From a virus, in the IMG/VR virus record IMGVR_UViG_3300023179_003528, positions 1 to 64,000 of that record: a stretch of DNA of 64,000 nucleotides. One strand, 5' to 3'. Shown piece by piece: positions 54,073 to 62,975 of this stretch; the stretch's first letter is position 1, and each line of letters opens with the position of its first letter. The position numbers were made by a program, and so were the translations under genes. The notes under the pieces were generated by a model. It did not search any database and was not told where the DNA came from. It saw only the letters and a program-made list of their open reading frames with translations.

Positions 54073-54510
54073 TTATTGAACCGCAAGACCAATCTTCTGA
54101 TCAAATTGTAATTTCATATTCACGCTTTGATCTGTACCGTTTAATAACAAGGTAATTTCTAAGATATAACCTTGATCGTATTCTGTAAGATCTAGTTGAG
54201 TAGGGGTAACTCTAGGATCACTGCTACAGATATTTGCAATATCTTCTTGCAAAAGAGTTCTGGTTTCTTCAGTTAAAGGTTCCATGATTAGATCCCAAAT
54301 AATGCTTCCAAAGGTAGGATTCATTACTCGTTCACCTTTACGTGTTCTAAAATGATTTAGTATATCTTGTTTGATTAAATCAAAATCGTAAAGCCTTACG
54401 CTTTGATCTTGATTGGCAATCGTGCTAAATCCTTTGTAAAAATGACTTCTTTTTACTGGTTGATTGGCTATAACCCTGCTTGTATTAATGACCTGTGACT
54501 TATACGGCAT
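54073..54510 (-). CDS. 25: Baseplate wedge protein (T4 gp25)
   Basis: 145 aa, close to T4 gp25 (132 aa). The lysozyme-like core is recognisable: LYDFDLIKQDILNHFRTRKGERVMNPTFGSIIWDLI is the gp25 signature segment (RxGERxxxPxFG). The protein joins wedge to sheath at the baseplate. The start codon lacks a clear Shine-Dalgarno and is preceded by a TATAAATA octamer. Confidence 0.93.
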   Translation of the reverse strand: MPYKSQVINTSRVIANQPVKRSHFYKGFSTIANQDQSVRLYDFDLIKQDILNHFRTRKGERVMNPTFGSIIWDLIMEPLTEETRTLLQEDIANICSSDPRVTPTQLDLTEYDQGYILEITLLLNGTDQSVNMKLQFDQKIGLAVQ

Positions 54511-54515
54511 AAGAA

Positions 54516-54523
54516 TATTTATA
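54516..54523 (-). promoter_or_regulatory. T4-late-type octamer upstream of gp25
   Basis: Exact TATAAATA on the minus strand, 6 nt before the gp25 ATG and inside the stop region of the spike gene. The transcript would be almost leaderless for gp25. As far as I could see by eye, this and 5055 are the only exact copies in the window. Confidence 0.4.
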
Positions 54524-56033
54524 AGTTGGCAGATCCAGTCAAAATGTCAGTATTTGCTGTGCTATATTTTTCTTTATCAAAGTTTTCATGCTGCGGCCAT
54601 GGCTCGTGTGTAGGTGCTCGTTGCATGATACTGAGTAGATCATCTGTTACATAAAACTTTCCGTTGCTCCACCCCACTGTTTTATCTCTATTGGGTAGTT
54701 TATAAATCTTTAGACGCACAGGATCGGTAGGAGAATCTGCTGTTTTCGCCTGTTCAGCAGTTGGACCATTCATATGTATCTGTTTAGCAGTTTCAATATG
54801 ACTACCTACTGTGGCAATATTTGTGTTTCCATTAGCACTGAAGTTATTATTTTTTCCTGCCACTATGTTATTATTATTGGTAGTTGTCTGATAATAAGTG
54901 TCTAGCACCTTAAGGTGCATGTTTCCAGTAGTTTTAAACATAGTGTCACCACTAGTAATCACTCCAAGGTTAGCAAAACTTAGTTTACCATCCTTATTGG
55001 CTATCAATGTAAATTCATTTTCAACATTAATGTTGATAGAATTTCCTACACTTAGGTTAAGATTCCTTAGAGCTTCTAGGTTTATATCTCTATCTGCTCT
55101 AAAATTAAAATCAGCCTCTGTTCTAATACTGACGCTGTCCTTGGCATATATATCTATCTTGCCATCACTGGTCATTTCTACCCAAGCAGTGCCCTTGCTG
55201 TTAGCAATATAGATTAGATCTTGACTATTATGCAGCAAAATCTGATGTCCAGTTCTAGTTCTAATACGAACAAGTTCATTTTCCCCATCTACATCACCGT
55301 CATCCATAACAAAAGTGCTACCACCTAGTCTACTGATAGGAAACTGTCTATTGCCTTGATAGCCAAGTTTGCCTTTTTTACCATTAGGATCTGTCGGTCC
55401 TGGAGTGCTAATACCAAAAACTAAACTAGGAGTTTCCCTCCTACTGCTGCTACTAGTTACTCCTCTTACAGTATCCAACAGTAATCCTTGAGCCAATAAT
55501 CTATCAGCAAATGGATGCACTGCTTTTGGTATACGTGCCGGATCTTTCAGAGTATTAAGAGTTTGACTCCCTCGATGAATTTCAGCTACTGGGACATTGG
55601 TAGTTCCATATTTTCTTATCTGTTCGGGCGTCATAGACGAATTAAGAGATGAAGCTACGCCAGGAACCATATGATTTTGAAACTCGTCTGGCACGCAACC
55701 TATCCAAAATCCTTGATTAGGGTCGCCTTCAATAAAAATTACTAAGACACTAGTTCCAATGTCAGGAGGCACCATCCACATTCCATAACTTTTTTGAACA
55801 TCATTAAAGTCACTGCTGTTATTTCCTTCAAACTTTATACTTGTAACACCATAGAAAGGACTGAGATATCTTACAGGATGGGTAAGGCTTTGTAGATCAG
55901 ATGGTATAGCTTGATTTTTTCTTAGAGAAACTTCTATAATCCCCATGTAGGTAGGATCTAAATTATTAGTAATGTCTGCTAGGTATGGTCCCGAGCTGTT
56001 AAATTTGCTGCTACTACGTTTTTCTACTTGCAT
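54519..56033 (-). CDS. 5: Baseplate spike / OB-fold protein (gp5-like, no lysozyme domain)
   Basis: 504 aa. The N-terminal part (LDPTYMGIIEVSLRK, GMWMVPPDIGTSVLVIFIEGD) is the gp5/VgrG OB-fold that seats on the hub. The middle ~200 residues are Pro/Ser-rich. The C-terminal ~150 residues are repeat-like strands (NFRADRDINLEALRNLNLSV, SININVENEFTL) of a trimeric beta-helix needle. T4 gp5's lysozyme domain is not seen, so cell-wall digestion must come from elsewhere. Confidence 0.85.
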   Translation of the reverse strand: MQVEKRSSSKFNSSGPYLADITNNLDPTYMGIIEVSLRKNQAIPSDLQSLTHPVRYLSPFYGVTSIKFEGNNSSDFNDVQKSYGMWMVPPDIGTSVLVIFIEGDPNQGFWIGCVPDEFQNHMVPGVASSLNSSMTPEQIRKYGTTNVPVAEIHRGSQTLNTLKDPARIPKAVHPFADRLLAQGLLLDTVRGVTSSSSRRETPSLVFGISTPGPTDPNGKKGKLGYQGNRQFPISRLGGSTFVMDDGDVDGENELVRIRTRTGHQILLHNSQDLIYIANSKGTAWVEMTSDGKIDIYAKDSVSIRTEADFNFRADRDINLEALRNLNLSVGNSININVENEFTLIANKDGKLSFANLGVITSGDTMFKTTGNMHLKVLDTYYQTTTNNNNIVAGKNNNFSANGNTNIATVGSHIETAKQIHMNGPTAEQAKTADSPTDPVRLKIYKLPNRDKTVGWSNGKFYVTDDLLSIMQRAPTHEPWPQHENFDKEKYSTANTDILTGSANL

Positions 56034-56034
56034 A

Positions 56035-58998
56035 TTAACTCATTAACTTTGTTAACGGGCTTTGAGCTTTGCTGCCAAAATTAGATGCCAGTGATGTGCT
56101 AAGTTGGCCAGTATCATAAGTTCCGCTGGATCTAAGTTTTGCTTCAACTGAACTTGAATTATTGGTCAATAACGTCATTGCTTGGTCACTAGTAATTGTA
56201 TTATCTACTGATGTTCTAGACGTGTTTAAGCTAGTTAATGGATTTACAAACTTACTAGAACTTTGTAATAGATTTATCGTTGTAGATCTATCAACACCTG
56301 TTATACTCGATGGTGTTATTACTCCATAGGCACTGGCTAAACTTGCGCCTCCACCTAACTTCATAATATCTGCAAGATCAACTGTGTTAACTTCTGCATT
56401 AGGAGCTGATTGGTTAGGAGCCAAAGGTGGAAGATTAACAAGGTTACCTACAGGAATTTGATTTATAGCCACACCTTTTTCAGCAGCAGCCTTAGGATCT
56501 ACTCCATCCGGAAATGCTTGTGCTAGAGCACCTAACTGTAATAGTGCCAATGGACTTCCAGATTGAAGTTGTTCGGGGCTAATACATAATTTATTGGCAA
56601 GTTCTGCGATACTCATACCTACTGCACTGGTAGCATTTGTTATAGCAGCATTAATTTGCTGTGCAGTTTGAGCAATAGGGTTAACGATTTTATTAACACC
56701 TTGCTGTATTTGTCCTACTGCTGCGTTTATTCCTTGTGCAAGTGGTGCTGTTATACTATTAACAACCTGAGCACCTAATTGGTTAATACGCCCTATTTCT
56801 GCTATAACAGACTGGAGTTGTCCAAAAATATTAATACCTATACAAGGATCCCTAGGTCTGGCCACTGCTCGTGTAATATCACGAACTGGAATAGTCTTTG
56901 GGTCGGGTTCAACATAAAAAAAGTCCTCTGGTCTGGTTTCTTTCATTGTAGATTCTGGTAAGATTTGTCCTGGCATCCTTGTAATCTGAATACGTTGTTT
57001 AAACACTCCGTCATTAAACGAGTGAACTACTTCTCTTATCCAAAATATTCCGCCAAACTGCGCTTTACTAGAGTCAAAAATGTAGCTGCCATTTGGAGCT
57101 ATATCAACAGGATTTCTAAAATTTATTTTAATGAATACCTGTTGTGTTAGATAATTCATCTCTCCTTCTGTGGTAAATCTGTTATCACCTTTGTATACAT
57201 CTTGAAACTGATTACCATGGCCACTTGTTCCCAAATAAAGAGGATCGCCTATTATTTCTATTTCACCGTTTATGCCATTAACTACAGAATTAATAATGCT
57301 TTCATGAAGCTGCTTTGATATTACATCAAATGGAGACAGACCTGGAGGTCCAGCGTTTGGAGTATTGCCCTGATAGGCATTAAGCATAGGTGTTGGTAAT
57401 CTTTGATTAGTCCCTGGTGTATCCCTTTGAGAATTGTCTGTTGGTGTTCCTCTTTCTGTAACTTGATTTTTTGTGTCTTGAGCAAGACTATTTTTATTTT
57501 GATCAAAATCACTTTGTCCTTTGAATATACTAATGTTTTCAAAGGTAAGATATTTGTAATCTAGCTTCATGCTAATCAGGTCAGAATTATTACCTGTATA
57601 AACATAATTATAAGATCTTAAAACTCTATCTTCTATATCTTCTATGTTCCATTTTTGTGTGCTAAAACCTGGAACCTTAGTGTAATGCACAGCATATGGT
57701 GTGATAATAAATGTATATTCAGTGTAATTTTTATTAGTAGTTGGATCTATTTTAGGTTTTAGTTTAGTTCTAGGATGAATCATAAACCAATCTACCATAC
57801 CGTTTTGAGGAACTTCGCCCTGATACATTTTTTCTAAAAGTCGCTTACCGTATTCACTGTCTCTAATTACAGCCTCTATAACGCTGGTGATGTTGGTATT
57901 TTCATTAAAAACACTTACTGAACTAGAATTTTCGCCTGACTTGACTCTACCTCTGTCATCTACCATATTAGGATCGCCAGCGTCTACTCCTCTAGGCAAG
58001 ACATAATCTTTGCCTGGTGTTTTCAATTTACTTTTAGAAAAGAAATTATCTTTAACAGTTAGGTCAATATTTCCTTTAGCATCGACATCTGCAAATAAAA
58101 TATTGTAAGTATCTGATTCCGCTGCTAATTCTTTATCTTTGCTCAGTGAATTATTTTTCTTTAATTGCTCATTTAGATTTTTTGTAAGGTTATTAAGAAC
58201 TTCACCCACAGTAGTTCCTTGAACACTCACTGGCATTTTTAATTGATTAGGATTTCCAAACGCACTCTCGTGGAAGGCAAATCCTTTACAGGAATACTTG
58301 ATTCCCCTTTCTGTAAAATCTTGTTGTATATCGTTAAACCTAATTACATAATATCTATCAGCATACAATATATTTTCCGGATCTGTAATATCTTTACTAT
58401 CAGGATATCCTTTAAATTCAATTTTAAATAAAAAAGGAGTTCCGATAGGACTGATATACCCTGCTCCAACACTGGCCACATGTAATGCTTCAACAAATCC
58501 ATTTATACTGTAAGGTTCAATAACATCAAATGTAATAGTTTGTCCAAGAGTAGCACCTAAAGCATATGTTGATATAGTCTTTAACTCTATATTATTAATA
58601 TACATATCAAATCTGCCAGGGCTTTTTAGATTAAAATCTTTGATTATTTCTCCAGCTTCCTTAGCAGAAATTATAGTTGTAGGTGATTGCCCAAGCTCAT
58701 TTTCATTGTATCTTGTAACATCCACCGCAGCAGTTGCTCTCAGGCCATTGCCATCTTTACCTGCTGAATTCAAAACTATAAGGTCCAATTGATCTGTGCC
58801 TTCACGCCAGCTATAGGGATTCTCAAGTTTTTCGGCAGACAGGGCTGCTAGTGTTATATTATAAGTGTACGACCTATACTTATCTAACACATTTCCTAAA
58901 ACAAAGTCAGGATCTTTTTTCTGAGGATTTATCCTAGACGAAGTTACTATTACTTTTGCTCTTTTAACTTCAGTTTTGCGCTCTACTTGTTCCGTCAT
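56035..58998 (-). CDS. Baseplate hub protein (gp27-like)
   Basis: 987 aa, one nucleotide upstream of the spike gene. Residues ~1-650 hold hub-like beta domains (YRSYTYNITLAALSAEKLENPY near the start, IGTPFLFKIEFKGY, DIAPNGSYIFDSSKAQFGGIFWIREVVHSF). The C-terminal ~200 residues (SITAPLAQGINAAVGQIQQG, IAQTAQQINAAITNA) look helical and tape-measure-like. The position between gp53 and gp5 matches the T4 hub. No enzyme motif is seen. Confidence 0.72.
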   Translation of the reverse strand: MTEQVERKTEVKRAKVIVTSSRINPQKKDPDFVLGNVLDKYRSYTYNITLAALSAEKLENPYSWREGTDQLDLIVLNSAGKDGNGLRATAAVDVTRYNENELGQSPTTIISAKEAGEIIKDFNLKSPGRFDMYINNIELKTISTYALGATLGQTITFDVIEPYSINGFVEALHVASVGAGYISPIGTPFLFKIEFKGYPDSKDITDPENILYADRYYVIRFNDIQQDFTERGIKYSCKGFAFHESAFGNPNQLKMPVSVQGTTVGEVLNNLTKNLNEQLKKNNSLSKDKELAAESDTYNILFADVDAKGNIDLTVKDNFFSKSKLKTPGKDYVLPRGVDAGDPNMVDDRGRVKSGENSSSVSVFNENTNITSVIEAVIRDSEYGKRLLEKMYQGEVPQNGMVDWFMIHPRTKLKPKIDPTTNKNYTEYTFIITPYAVHYTKVPGFSTQKWNIEDIEDRVLRSYNYVYTGNNSDLISMKLDYKYLTFENISIFKGQSDFDQNKNSLAQDTKNQVTERGTPTDNSQRDTPGTNQRLPTPMLNAYQGNTPNAGPPGLSPFDVISKQLHESIINSVVNGINGEIEIIGDPLYLGTSGHGNQFQDVYKGDNRFTTEGEMNYLTQQVFIKINFRNPVDIAPNGSYIFDSSKAQFGGIFWIREVVHSFNDGVFKQRIQITRMPGQILPESTMKETRPEDFFYVEPDPKTIPVRDITRAVARPRDPCIGINIFGQLQSVIAEIGRINQLGAQVVNSITAPLAQGINAAVGQIQQGVNKIVNPIAQTAQQINAAITNATSAVGMSIAELANKLCISPEQLQSGSPLALLQLGALAQAFPDGVDPKAAAEKGVAINQIPVGNLVNLPPLAPNQSAPNAEVNTVDLADIMKLGGGASLASAYGVITPSSITGVDRSTTINLLQSSSKFVNPLTSLNTSRTSVDNTITSDQAMTLLTNNSSSVEAKLRSSGTYDTGQLSTSLASNFGSKAQSPLTKLMS

Positions 58999-58999
58999 A

Positions 59000-59299
59000 T
59001 CAGATACCTATGTCACGCCTTAAGGTAGATAATTTAGGCAAATATATTTGTAATCCTGCACGAAAATCAAAAATAGGATCTTTAATAACATTTTTATTTC
59101 TTATGGCAAACACCCACCAAAGATTAACATCATTGTAAAGATCAAAGGCCAACAGGTCTGGTCTAAATTCATATTCCTTAGTTAGATTATAATAAACATC
59201 ATCAGTTTGAAATTCAAAATCTCTATGAGTCATTACATCTAAGTAATTACCAGTTGCTAAAGTTGTATAATAAGGACTGGTTTTTGAATAAACAGCCAT
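59000..59299 (-). CDS. 53: Baseplate wedge protein (T4 gp53-like)
   Basis: 99 aa, shorter than T4 gp53 (196 aa), but the pattern (YSKTSPYYTT, YEFRPDLLAFDLYNDVNLWWVFAIRNKNVIKDP) is the gp53 N-terminal core that holds wedges to the central hub. The gene start overlaps the stop of the upstream gene (TAATG). Confidence 0.85.
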   Translation of the reverse strand: MAVYSKTSPYYTTLATGNYLDVMTHRDFEFQTDDVYYNLTKEYEFRPDLLAFDLYNDVNLWWVFAIRNKNVIKDPIFDFRAGLQIYLPKLSTLRRDIGI

Positions 59300-60063
59300 T
59301 ATAGATATCCTTGTTTTCTATGATTATCTGTATTAGATAACCATTTGTCTACGCTATGGTTCAATATTTCTTTCCTGCTATACATTACAATACAGGTTAT
59401 GGCTATAGTAGACATTGTAGGCACAGCATTTAATCCATAGGCATTAGGTTCTTTATTTGTAAAATAATCAACTTGTTCTGAAAGATCTATTCTAAAATTA
59501 CTAATAGCCACAGGCACATTTTCTAACATAAACTGTCCGTAAGCATATAATCTGCAGACAGGAGGAGGGCTTCCAGCATATAAATCTTTTCCTACACGCA
59601 TTTTAGTCAAGGCCTTTAACAAATGCACAGTTGCTAGATAATTTTGAGCATCGGTTTGATTTTGAACTGTAAATTTTCCTGTAATGTTTATAGGACCTAC
59701 TTGAGATCTAGTATAAAAATTTTGTCCATAGTTAGAATGAACTGTGTTTAAAGGACTGTAGTCGGCTTTGTTGTCATACTGTATCTGAGGAGTGTAAGGA
59801 AATATGATTCCTCCAAAATTTTCCAAATTCCCTTCGTTGTGCGTCAATGATGTTAGATAACTAGAGGGCACCTTTATTCTTACCCTAAGATCGGGTTGCC
59901 TTGAAGATATTTGAGGACTGGTAATATTAACCTGAGCAGGTGTTACCTGAGGCCTCTCTGCTCCTGGCGCTACAGATTTGAATAAAGGTTTTAGTAGTTG
60001 ATTTAAAATACCTTGACCTAGAGGAAGTGGTTTCCAATTTATGCGCGAATCGTCATTACTCAT
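59299..60063 (-). CDS. Baseplate/tail-tube cap protein (gp48/gp54-like)
   Basis: 254 aa, first gene of the tail block and divergent from gp55. The core (LRVRIKVPSSYLTS, GGIIFPYTPQIQY, SQVGPINITGKFTVQNQTDAQNYL) fits a beta-rich tube-cap protein of the kind that starts tail-tube assembly in T4 (gp48/gp54). The N-terminus (LPLGQGILNQLLKPLFK) may be amphipathic. Exact T4 equivalent uncertain. Confidence 0.7.
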   Translation of the reverse strand: MSNDDSRINWKPLPLGQGILNQLLKPLFKSVAPGAERPQVTPAQVNITSPQISSRQPDLRVRIKVPSSYLTSLTHNEGNLENFGGIIFPYTPQIQYDNKADYSPLNTVHSNYGQNFYTRSQVGPINITGKFTVQNQTDAQNYLATVHLLKALTKMRVGKDLYAGSPPPVCRLYAYGQFMLENVPVAISNFRIDLSEQVDYFTNKEPNAYGLNAVPTMSTIAITCIVMYSRKEILNHSVDKWLSNTDNHRKQGYL

Positions 60064-60122
60064 AAATATATTTCCATTTGTGTTATTTAATAAATTAAAT
60101 AAACTACCTACTTAATGCATGA

Positions 60123-60150
60123 TTGACATTTGAGTTATAGATGTTATACT
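60123..60150 (+). promoter_or_regulatory. Sigma-70-type promoter for gp55
   Basis: TTGACA at 60123-60128, 16-nt spacer, TATACT at 60145-60150, in the 111-nt region divergent to the tail block. Transcription would begin near 60157, 18 nt before the gp55 ATG. Confidence 0.62.
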
Positions 60151-60174
60151 GTGATAAAGGATACAAAAACTATA

Positions 60175-61092
60175 ATGACCACAGGAATATTCACAACACG
60201 CAAAGTAAAATATTTAAACAACAGAGATCTACTTTCAGAGATCCATAAGAGCAAGTGTAGTTTTTCCAGTTTTTCTAAACCAGATTTCCAACAATATGAC
60301 ATTATTTTAACCAGTTTAACCAAGGTTAATATACGAACAATAGCAGAAGCCAAGCGCAATCGTGCCAAAAGATTAGGCATACAGGCATTTATACTAGCCA
60401 GACATAATGGCGATAAGAAAATTAAACTAGCAGAATGCACTCCAGACTATAAAACTATTGCCAAATCTGATATCATAATTCGTATAATGACCTATGACCA
60501 TATTCCTTTAGCACCCGGACGTAAAAAAACTACCAAAACCACAGCCGACGGTCATGAAAAGGTCAACTTTCCTCCGTTTCAACATTGGAAATTTAATGAC
60601 CAAAACGAATTAGTCTGTGTGGGTAAGAGTCATTGGAAAGGAGGAATTAAAACTGGCAAGTTCAGTAGAGATCATGGTCGCATAACAGAAGGATTAGGCA
60701 GAATGTTTATAAAACTATCTGAACGTTATGCTCAAAGATCAAACTGGCGGGGCTACACCTATATCGATGAAATGAAAGGACAGGCTATTCTTCAACTCAG
60801 TCAAATTGGTCTGCAGTTTGATGAATCTAAATCAGAAAATCCATTTGCCTATTATACCGCGGCAGTTACTAATAGTTTTACGAGAATTTTAAATCTTGAA
60901 AAGAAAAATCAAAATATTCGCGATGACATGCTAGAAGAAAACGGACTTACACCAAGTTCAACTAGACAAAATGCTCATGAATATGCTGAGGAGACTGCTA
61001 GACAAGCAGAATTATATAAAAATCTTCGTATGCCTAAAAGTGAAGATGAATTAGAAGAAGATCCGGAGACTGAGGAAGAAACAGGGACTTGA
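60175..61092 (+). CDS. 55: Late sigma factor (T4 gp55) with N-terminal extension
   Basis: 305 aa from ATG 60175; a TTG at 60130 is rejected because it lies within the promoter. The C-terminal half (GYTYIDEMKGQAILQLSQIGLQFDESKSENPFAYYTAAV then NLEKKNQN) is the conserved gp55 segment that contacts host RNA polymerase. T4 gp55 has 185 aa, so the first ~120-150 residues form an extra domain (ILTSLTKVNIRTIAEAKRNRAKRLG and a basic KKTTKTT segment). It would direct transcription of the late tail block next door. Confidence 0.85.
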   Translation: MTTGIFTTRKVKYLNNRDLLSEIHKSKCSFSSFSKPDFQQYDIILTSLTKVNIRTIAEAKRNRAKRLGIQAFILARHNGDKKIKLAECTPDYKTIAKSDIIIRIMTYDHIPLAPGRKKTTKTTADGHEKVNFPPFQHWKFNDQNELVCVGKSHWKGGIKTGKFSRDHGRITEGLGRMFIKLSERYAQRSNWRGYTYIDEMKGQAILQLSQIGLQFDESKSENPFAYYTAAVTNSFTRILNLEKKNQNIRDDMLEENGLTPSSTRQNAHEYAEETARQAELYKNLRMPKSEDELEEDPETEEETGT

Positions 61093-61118
61093 CAGTTTAA
61101 CATAAAACCTGTTAAACT
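61089..61118 (+). promoter_or_regulatory. Promoter-like site with inverted repeat before gp47
   Basis: TTGACA at 61089-61094 and TAAACT at 61113-61118 (18-nt spacer, weak -10). Between them a perfect 9-bp inverted repeat, AGTTTAACA (61094-61102) and TGTTAAACT (61110-61118), spans the spacer and could be a binding site or RNA hairpin. It overlaps the end of gp55 by the TTGACA. Confidence 0.42.
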
Positions 61119-61137
61119 CATAGAAGGAGAATTTTAT

Positions 61138-62151
61138 ATGAACCTTTTTAAAAAGGTGGCAGCATTCACAGATCTTCATGTAGGGCTAAAATCAAACTCT
61201 ACTCTACATCTCAAAGACTGTGAAGATTTTATAGATTGGTATATCGATACAGCTCAAAAAAATAACTGTGATACAGGAATCTTTTTAGGAGATTGGAGTC
61301 ACAATCGTAACAGTCTAAATCTAATCACCCTGGATACCAGTATGAGATGTTTGGAAAAATTAGGCTCTGCATTTGAACAATTTTTTTGGTTTCCTGGCAA
61401 TCACGACCTATACTATAAGGACAAACGAGACATTCATAGCAGTGTGTTCGGACGTCACATACCTGGAGTGACTGTGGTAGATTCTGTTACCACTATAGGC
61501 AATGTCACCCTGGTTCCTTGGTTAGTTGGTGATGAATGGAAGGACATGAAATCTCTTAAGAGCAAATACATATTTGGACATTTTGAACTACCGCAGTTTA
61601 TGATGAATGCCATGGTACAGATGCCGGATCATGGAGAACTACAGGCCATAGATCTTAAGAGTCCAGACTATGTGTTCAGCGGACACTTCCATAAACGTCA
61701 GAACAAGGGCAATGTTTGGTATATAGGTAATGCATTTCCACACAACTTTGCTGACAATTGGGACGATGATAGAGGCATGATGATTCTTGAATGGGGAGGT
61801 GACCCCGAGTTTATAAATTGGCAAGACTGTCCCAAATATAGAGTTGTAAAACTAAGTGAATTAATTAACAATCCAGATACAATTATTAAATCCAAGATGC
61901 ATCTAAAAGTTTTGTTGGATGTTGATATCAGCTTTGAAGAAGCAAACTTTATTAGAGAAAATTTTGTGTCAAAATATGATATCAGAGATATCAGCCTAGT
62001 TCAAGATAAAAATAATTTAGATAACGGATTTGATGATAATATTGATACCAAATTTGAAAGTGTAGATCAAATTGTAATAGAACAGTTAGTCAACATAGAT
62101 TCAAATCAAATCAATAAAAACCTACTGTTAGACATATACAAAAACCTATGA
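61138..62151 (+). CDS. 47: Recombination nuclease subunit (T4 gp47, Mre11-like)
   Basis: 337 aa, matching T4 gp47 (339 aa). Calcineurin-type metallophosphoesterase motifs are all visible: FTDLHVG (Asp/His), FLGDWSHN, FPGNHD, FGHFELP and SGHFHKRQ. With gp46 it processes DNA ends and Okazaki or recombination intermediates. AAGGAGA precedes the ATG at 61138, and the stop overlaps the next start by 4 nt (ATGA). Confidence 0.94.
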   Translation: MNLFKKVAAFTDLHVGLKSNSTLHLKDCEDFIDWYIDTAQKNNCDTGIFLGDWSHNRNSLNLITLDTSMRCLEKLGSAFEQFFWFPGNHDLYYKDKRDIHSSVFGRHIPGVTVVDSVTTIGNVTLVPWLVGDEWKDMKSLKSKYIFGHFELPQFMMNAMVQMPDHGELQAIDLKSPDYVFSGHFHKRQNKGNVWYIGNAFPHNFADNWDDDRGMMILEWGGDPEFINWQDCPKYRVVKLSELINNPDTIIKSKMHLKVLLDVDISFEEANFIRENFVSKYDIRDISLVQDKNNLDNGFDDNIDTKFESVDQIVIEQLVNIDSNQINKNLLLDIYKNL

Positions 62152-62975
62152 TTATAGACTGTTTTATTTTCTTCAATGAATATGAAATACTAGAAGGAAG
62201 ATTAGAATATCTCTATCCTCATGTGGATTATTTTGTTCTGGTAGAATCAAACATGACATTCAGTGGTAAACAAAAGCCCATGTATTACATGCAGAACATG
62301 TCACGGTTTAAGCCATATCTTGACAAAATTTTATATTTTCCCTTTATTACCAGTGCTGATAGATATGACTTTACCAAACAGCCTAGACATGATAGAGATT
62401 ACGCTACCGGACCCTGGGCTGCCGAACATGCTCAACGTCGCTACATGGGTTCTTGCATTGATCTATTTCAAGATGAGGATATTATCCTATTCAGTGACCT
62501 AGATGAAATATGGCATAAAGATTGTATTCCTATCATACGTGAACATCTAGATGCAGGAACTCCAGCATTGACCATAGAACAAGATCATTTCTGCTATAAT
62601 TTTAGACAAAAACAGATTATTCCTATTAGAGGTACCACTACCAGTAAGATAAGTTTTGCTCGTCAAAGAGATCCTCAGGCACAGCGTAATGAAAAATACG
62701 GATATCCCTGTATTATTAGAGGAGGATGGCATCTAAGCTATTGGGGTGACACAGAAAAAATCAAATACAAAATTGAATCATTTAGTCATACAGAATTGGA
62801 TAGAGATGAGTATAAAAATCCGGATCATATCAAACAACGTATCAAGCTAGGTGCAGATCTGTTCAATAGAGATAATCCTTATGTAAATGTGGACCCAAGT
62901 GAAATACCCCAAGATGTAATGCAAATTTTCGGCAAGTATAATGACTACCTTATAAAAGAAAATGTTCAAAATTAA
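62148..62975 (+). CDS. GT17-type glycosyltransferase between gp47 and gp46
   Basis: 275 aa. The N-terminus (IDCFIFFNEYEILEGRLEYL, DYFVLVESNMTFSGKQKP) and FSDLDEIWHKD, a DxD-containing nucleotide-sugar motif, match family GT17 N-acetylglucosaminyltransferase-like proteins. It overlaps gp47 by 4 nt and gp46 by 14 nt, so it is embedded in the recombination operon. Possible targets are host surface glycans or modified DNA. The enzyme lacks a signal peptide and acts in the cytoplasm. Confidence 0.78.
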   Translation: MIIDCFIFFNEYEILEGRLEYLYPHVDYFVLVESNMTFSGKQKPMYYMQNMSRFKPYLDKILYFPFITSADRYDFTKQPRHDRDYATGPWAAEHAQRRYMGSCIDLFQDEDIILFSDLDEIWHKDCIPIIREHLDAGTPALTIEQDHFCYNFRQKQIIPIRGTTTSKISFARQRDPQAQRNEKYGYPCIIRGGWHLSYWGDTEKIKYKIESFSHTELDRDEYKNPDHIKQRIKLGADLFNRDNPYVNVDPSEIPQDVMQIFGKYNDYLIKENVQN

